NCBI GenBank assembly: GCA_026120185.1
Contig: JANUWF010002059.1
Coordinates: 561,501-625,500, forward strand
Direction of reading: 5' to 3'
From: Voacanga thouarsii
Lineage: Eukaryota > Streptophyta > Magnoliopsida > Gentianales > Apocynaceae
DNA length: 64,000 nucleotides
Of the stretch, positions 58,768-64,000 are shown piece by piece. Positions within the stretch are counted from its first letter, which is position 1, and each line of letters opens with the position of its first letter. The translations under genes and the position numbers were made by a program. The notes beneath the pieces were generated by a model. The model was not told the origin of the DNA, made no database searches, and saw nothing but the letters and a program-made list of their open reading frames with translations.

Positions 58768-60304
58768 GATAACCTATTCTTAGCCTAAGATCCCTGTTTA
58801 TTAACTTTATGACCTATTGAACACGCTTTCTTGCTAAAGAAAATCTCTTATGTCTTATATAGAAGATTAGAATTTAACAATACAGTTTAAATTCAATTCG
58901 TTTGCAAACTTTGTAAAAAATCCTCTCGTAAGGGAGAGCTACTTGCAGGTATATAATGAATTTGACCGCCTTTCCTTTGTCTCTTTACGTTGCTTCTCGT
59001 GAGCCAATTGAAGTAAAGTCATGGGAGGACTTTCCCCTTACAATACAAAGCCTCTGTTCAATATATATATATATATATAAACATCATGGGGTCAATTGCA
59101 AATTAGGGGCAAAAGTAGGTATTTACCCTTCAAAGAGGCTAATCTAGAAGTTTCTAGAAATTATTTTGCGTTGATGAAACTGTTGCTCAACCATTTCATA
59201 CTTACCACACCTCAAGAGAGACAGAGACGTGTGGCAATTGCATTGCATGAGAGAGAGAGACGTGTGGCATTTGTATTGAAGTCTAAAACTCATGAATAAA
59301 AACTAAAAGTTGTTAAAATAATATATTTTATGAGTTAAATTATTTAAAATACTCAATCCTATTTAATAAAAGAGAAGTCTAAATAATAAACACTAAAGGT
59401 TAAATATTTAGATATTAAAATTTGAAAATTTAAAGTATGATTCTAAAATTTGAATTAGTTACAATTTATTTTTATATTATATTTTATTATAATTAAAATA
59501 AAAAATTTAAAAATAATAATTAAATAAGTATAAAATAAACTTAAATAATTTTTCACTTAAAAATTATAATAAAATTATAATAAATTAATTAATAATAAAA
59601 TATATTTTCAAACACATTAAAGCAATTAAGTAATTAACTATATTTATTATCAAACATACTTAATTTAATAAGTATTTAATTAATAAAATTTAAATATTTA
59701 ATTGAATTATCAAACAATTCTTCAATCAAACTTTTAAGAAATTAGAAAATATAGTGTTTAGGATGAGAAAAAGAGAAATAAAAATAAAATTAACTAAAAC
59801 ATGGATAATATCGGTAAAATATTTTTTTGTCCCAGAAGAGGAGGATATCAAAACAAAACGTTGTGTAGAAACCTAGATGCGTCCTTTTGCTTCTAGTTGG
59901 CTAATATAATGGTAAAATATTTTTAATGTCCATTGAAATTTGTAAAATAATTTATATTTAAAAAAAATTCTCAAAAGACGTATATTAGACGGATGGCGGA
60001 AATGATAAGTAAAGCCCTTCATAAAATAATTTACCACATTACTCTTGTTAAATAAGGAAACTAGTAGGTAGCATGTGCTCAAATAATCAATTTCCCTTCA
60101 AATTAAAGAGGCCAGTTTAGAGAGCGAGATAAATGCAGATATTCAAGTGGAGAGATAACAATCTAAGAGACTCTATATGTCCAATCCAGGTATATTTAGG
60201 GTCAAGCACTTTAACTATATCCCCAAAAAAAAATAATAATAATAATAAGGTAATTTGATTAAAAATATATTTTTAATATATTTAGTATTTAAAAATTACT
60301 ATTG

Positions 60305-60346
<42 letters not shown>
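60305..60346. repeat. (TA)20 microsatellite
   Basis: Uninterrupted TA run. Confidence 0.95.
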
Positions 60347-60351
<5 letters not shown>

Positions 60352-60945
60352 TTCGAGAGTTACACTTATTGTATCTCATATTGATTAAGAGTTTTATAAC
60401 ATGTTACCTATATATAAGGCATCTTGATTTGTTTTAGTATGTCCATTATTATGAAATGTGTAAGAAGAAAGATGAGGGTCGGCCATGGTAGTGCAATGAC
60501 ACTGGCATATGCAAAGGTATATCTTTTAATATATGAATGCTTCTTCTCGAGTGGATTTTATATGTTAGATGTTAGTTCTAAGAGATTAATTAACTTTAAC
60601 TTGAAAGTAAGTATTTTCTATCTTTTATGACAGTTGTACTTATATTTTTTTCAGATGTTAGAGTGGTGAAAATTAATTTTTTTTAAAAAAAAGGAGATCC
60701 TAGAGTGGTATGTACTTTGGATGATGTGACATGTGTTCTAAAAATATGCGAAGTCTAATTTTTTTAGCTAGTAGGATTCCAATAGTTGTAATTTTTTGAT
60801 TGAAGTGGTATTCTAAAATCACACATGTTTAGAAATCTCAGTATAATAAAAGAAATATCGACAACTATATTTATCTGTAAGAAAGAAAGTATCTCAATCA
60901 CCTGAAAAAGAAGTGCACACATGATACGAACAAAAAGGGGGGGGG

Positions 60946-61935
60946 GGGGGGCTGCAAAAATTTATGAGTTTAGGGCCTCAAATTGAAGAATAAAACAAAG
61001 AATTTCATATCTAAAACCATTAAGAAACAGCCCAAAAATTCAACAAGAAAGACAACCCACAAATGTCTGAAATTTGAAGGATCAAATCCAACTCAACTAC
61101 CCACAAATTTCTCACTCAAATACCCAAAATGCAGACCACAATTCAACTCAAAATTGAACCCAAAAATAGAGCCCAAATGAACATCCAAAATAAGGAATTC
61201 AAATGTTGAAATTGGTTACCCAATTTTCTACCCTTCCACAATCTAAGAACCCTGGAAGGGCATGCAATTAGAACCCATAAATCAATGGAATTAACCTTCT
61301 TCAAAGACACCTTAACACCTAAATCCAAACACAGAGATTAAAACTCTAGGGATGGGAATTTGAATATACTCAATTTGATTCCTAACAAGAACCCTAGAGT
61401 AACTAAAAATCTAGGAACCAAATTAGAGACATAAATTGAATACCAAGAAAATTTAGAGACACACACAAAGGTTGGATTAATTCCCTTGTTAGGTCTTGAA
61501 TTATTGAAGAACAATGAGGAATCAATCCACTCTAATTGTTCAATCACTCAAAATTATCATAATCTTCAACTTGTTTCTCCTCTTTTTTAAAGAGATTATT
61601 TGTATAATTCAAAACCTAACTATAATTGCAAAATAAGTGCCTAACATTCTAAGGGTATAATATCCTTCCACTTTAAGTTTGAAAGTAGTTAAACACAAAC
61701 AAAGCTTGAAAAACAAATAAATTATGATGTCGTTTGCAACATGGGATCGCCATGCATGGACCATGCATAGTTGTGCCTGGTGGACTTGCATGGCCATGCA
61801 TCTTCTTTTATGCTCCCTTCCTACTTCATACACTGCCTGATGTATAGGCATGCATTCTATGCATTAGGGCATGCACAACTATTGAAAGTTATGTTTTTTA
61901 AAGGATATTGCATGGCTTGATGCATGACTATGTAT
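60946..61935 (-). repeat. Gypsy-type LTR fragment, minus orientation
   Basis: The minus-strand text near 61380-61300 (CTCTAGGGTTCTTGTTAGGA, then GGATTTAGGTGTTAAGGTGT, then CTTTGAAGAAGG) matches 62950-63055 (CCTAGTGTTCTTGTTAG, GGATTAAGGTTTTAAGGTGT, CTTTTAAGTAGG). The same family is therefore present in both orientations. A TATA-like ATTATACAAATAA lies at about 61590-61602. Upstream, at 61735-61930, is a cluster of CATGCATG-type motifs. No internal region is recognised; both ends are approximate. Confidence 0.6.
61735..61935. promoter_or_regulatory. CATGCA-motif cluster upstream of LTR TATA
   Basis: About eight copies of CATGCA/TGCATG within 200 bases, several as CCATGCATGG. The core is that of the RY element bound by B3 factors in seed promoters; here it occupies the place held by GC-rich palindromes in other LTRs of the window. 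Confidence 0.55.
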
Positions 61936-62099
61936 TATAGTGTGAAACTCAAATAATGTTCTTTCGAAAACAAGCATTTTCATATCTTCTTTGCCTATCT
62001 TTGTGATAGGAATTATCTATGCTAGAAGGACTATCTAAAGAAATGGAAAAAAAGTCCAAGTTATAACTCAAAGTTCCTTGGTGAAATCCATGTTCAACA

Positions 62100-63079
62100 G
62101 TTTTTAAGGGAGTTTTCCAAGCAAACAAAGCTTAAAAGGTAGGAATCTTGAGGACAGTGAAGAAATGGATGGTGAATGAAGGGCTTAAAGGAGTACAAAA
62201 GAATCACTAATTCTAGTGAAAGTTCAAGAAAACACATAGCTAAGGATTGGAGGCCAAAGGAGCAAGATTTAGAATGCAATTCAAAGAAACATTTAGAAGA
62301 ACCAATGTCATCTATAAATCCACTTGGAAGATAAAAAAACCTACCAAGGATGGCATTGGAGATCAAAGAAGCATGCGATCAAAGTTTGGGATGCAAGGAG
62401 CTGAAAGAAAACATGTAGTAAAAATCCTAAATTTGAACAGCGCTCCTTATCCTATTATGAATAGCACCACCCAAAAGTATGGAGCCATTACTATACAACT
62501 TTTAGGCCTTATTAGCATCACCTATCTCACCCAAACTGTGAAGCTGAGAACCTGAGAACCTGAGAACCTGAAGGAATCTAGGATTTGAATGGCGCCACTT
62601 AACATGGCTTTAGCGGCGTCACCTATCTTGTGAATCTCTAGTTAGCTTTATTTTTGTGCTTTGTTTTTATTGGCTAAAAGCATATTTCTTATGCTATTTT
62701 TTGTCTTGGGTTAGACTAGTATAAATACTCTCTTATGCCCTTGTAAAGAACAACATTTAACTTTTAGAAATAGAATATTGTAGTTGTAAACCAAGTTCTC
62801 TCAAGAGAGAGTTGAAGGTGATCCTCTTGGGTGATTCTTATAAATCATCAATACCAAATCAAAGGGTTTAGCCCCACATTTGATCTAGTCTCTAAACTTC
62901 AAGGTATAATTCAAACTTCTACTCTAATCTTGGGTACTAGCTTTCCTAGTGTTCTTGTTAGATTTAAGTGAGGGTGCCTTCAAATTTCCATCTTTAGGAT
63001 TCTAATCTTTTTTTGGATTAAGGTTTTAAGGTGTCTTTTAAGTAGGCTAGATTCACCACATCTCAACGGTGTTAGTTAC
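62100..63079 (+). repeat. Gypsy-type LTR fragment, plus orientation
   Basis: Matches the minus fragment at 60.95-61.6 kb. A TATA box AGTATAAATACTC lies at 62718-62730, with GGCGCCA / GGCGTCACC and AGCGCTCC motifs at 62440-62620 upstream and a triple CTGAGAAC repeat at 62544-62572. It is cut at 63080 by the CACTA element. The left boundary is uncertain. Confidence 0.6.
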
Positions 63080-64000
63080 CACTATAAGAAAATTAGTCTT
63101 TAACGACAAAATATTTTCCTTGTTTTAATCCAAATTTCCTTAGCCTCAATGAAGGTCTTTAGTGACAAAACAAATTTTCTCGCCATTTTCTTGCTGAAAA
63201 GCCATCACCAAAGGGTTATGGTGACAAAACTAAAAAGTTTTGTCGCTGAGGGGTGCCTATTAGCGAGGAAATAAAGTCATCACTTTTAACTAGGAAAATA
63301 TTTTGTCACTAAAACTAAACTATTTTTGTTGCAAAAAGTTGTCATTTTGTTGCTTAGTGATGATATTTCGTGACAAAAAAGTTTTGTTGCTAAAATTTTG
63401 TCGTAAAAAATATAATTTTATTTGAGAAATTAAATACAATTGTGAGAAAATATTATTCCCTTTCATGACAAAAAAATTTTCTCGCCAATACAAAAACTTT
63501 TAGTTGCCACAAAAGGTCATTAGCAACAAAAAATTTTGACAAAACATTTCCTCGCAAAAGGTTTATTAATTTTTTTTTAAAAATAAAGAATATTGATTTT
63601 TTTTTAAACCATCAGAATTCTATGGAGCACACAAGACTGATTGCACCCTCTTATTAGCATGCTCTTCGTGGACCACCCACACTTGATTGTGGCCTTCCAA
63701 TTAATAAGAGAATGTTTGCCTCCTCGTGTTTCGAACACGAGACCTCACTTATGCAAAGTTGAGATTTAACCACTGGACCAAGCCAATTATTTGGTCATAT
63801 CAATTTTCTATTATTTATATAATTCTCAACATTCTTTTTTTTTGTTGAAAATATTAGTGTTGTAACAAAATATAATATTAATATTAAATTTATTATGAAA
63901 CTATATTATCCAATATAATAAATTATTTTGTACATTTTATATAATTTTAAACATTTGTATGGTATTAATTATATAATCATTTTTACACACACACATAAAT
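63080..64000. mobile_element. CACTA element, second copy of the left-block family (partial, inverted)
   Basis: Starts CACTATAAGAAAATTAG and is followed by 450 bases of AACGACAAAATATTTTCC / TTTTGTCGCTAA-type subterminal repeats. It then has a tRNA-like module and, at 63880-63985, AT-rich DNA whose reverse complement matches 6150-6240 (ATGTACAAAATAATTTATTA and the bases around it). It is therefore the right-hand end of the 2917-12931 family, inverted. It runs beyond the window, so its other terminus and duplication cannot be seen. Confidence 0.85.
63716..63790 (-). repeat. tRNA-like (SINE-like) module in the second CACTA copy
   Basis: The minus strand reads TTGGTCCAGTGGTTAAATCT (A box) and, 30 bases on, GGTCTCGTGTTCGAAACACG (B box within a perfect CGTGTTTCGAACACG arm). 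It occupies the same place relative to the element end as the module at 6356-6425. Confidence 0.75.

Larger units (their letters stand above)
56281..60945. other. AT-rich intergenic DNA, no gene recognised
   Basis: 4.7 kb without a protein I can support. It contains TA microsatellites (56937-56974, 58722-58764, 60305-60346), a G-rich tract (57875-57898), an 80-bp hairpin (56334-56413) and a small duplication with AGAGACGTGTGGCA at 59222-59270. The A/T-rich stretch 59300-59740 may be old repeat DNA but shows no termini. Confidence 0.6.

Noticed and set aside
62247..62555. 102-residue plus-strand reading
   Set aside because: It lies in an LTR-type repeat upstream of its TATA box and resembles no protein family; the GAGAACCT repeat ends it.

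Overview
This window is nuclear DNA of a flowering plant, most likely a eudicot. The evidence is a dense set of plant LTR-retrotransposon families (Copia, a Tat/Athila-like Gypsy group primed by tRNA-Asp, a Tekay/Del-like chromovirus, a TRIM), CACTA and Mutator-like DNA transposons, AT-rich spacers, and one intron-containing host gene with canonical plant splice sites. Apart from that gene, nearly every open frame is a retroelement fragment or a low-complexity artefact. The species cannot be named from the sequence.

Left block (1-15.8 kb): a decayed minus-strand Copia pol fragment (1-2313) is cut by a plus-strand Copia element. That element's 5' LTR (2314-2916 plus 12935-14224) is followed by a tRNA-Met primer-binding site and a long non-coding leader. 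A 10-kb CACTA element (2917-12931, target duplication TCG) sits inside the LTR. Inside the CACTA sits a complete but coding-empty Gypsy element A (6946-12728, target duplication AAAGT). The CACTA carries a tandem array of about 151 bp units and a tRNA-like module.

Second block (15.8-25.3 kb): a Mutator-like element with a decayed transposase N-terminus. It is interrupted by a chromovirus solo LTR (16554-22947), which is itself interrupted by a Copia solo LTR (20628-22693, target duplication GATCC). A minus-strand Gypsy end fragment lies at 24.1-25.1 kb.

Third block (25.3-49.7 kb): I read this as one minus-strand Copia element, with its 3' LTR at 25.3-27.3 kb and its truncated 5' LTR at 48.3-49.65 kb. 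It has been blown apart by a CACTA-like insertion (28743-29890), Gypsy element B (30016-38975, target duplication ATTTG), a Copia solo LTR of another lineage (39708-41378), scrambled chromovirus pieces including a ~1.9-kb palindrome (41486-43386), and a three-LTR TRIM array (45427-46334). A chromovirus LTR fragment follows to about 52.8 kb.

Right block (53-64 kb): a three-exon minus-strand gene for a secreted or membrane DOMON-cytochrome b561 protein (53642-55806), intact in the reading. It is followed by AT-rich intergenic DNA, two oppositely oriented LTR fragments of one family (about 60.95-61.93 and 62.1-63.08 kb), and the end of a second copy of the CACTA family of the left block, running out of the window in inverted orientation.

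The host gene is the only recognisable cellular gene. The most unusual signals are the long palindrome, the tRNA-like module shared by two CACTA copies, family-specific blocks of short palindromic motifs upstream of the TATA box in at least five LTRs, and the TRIM array that joins two unrelated elements without a target duplication.
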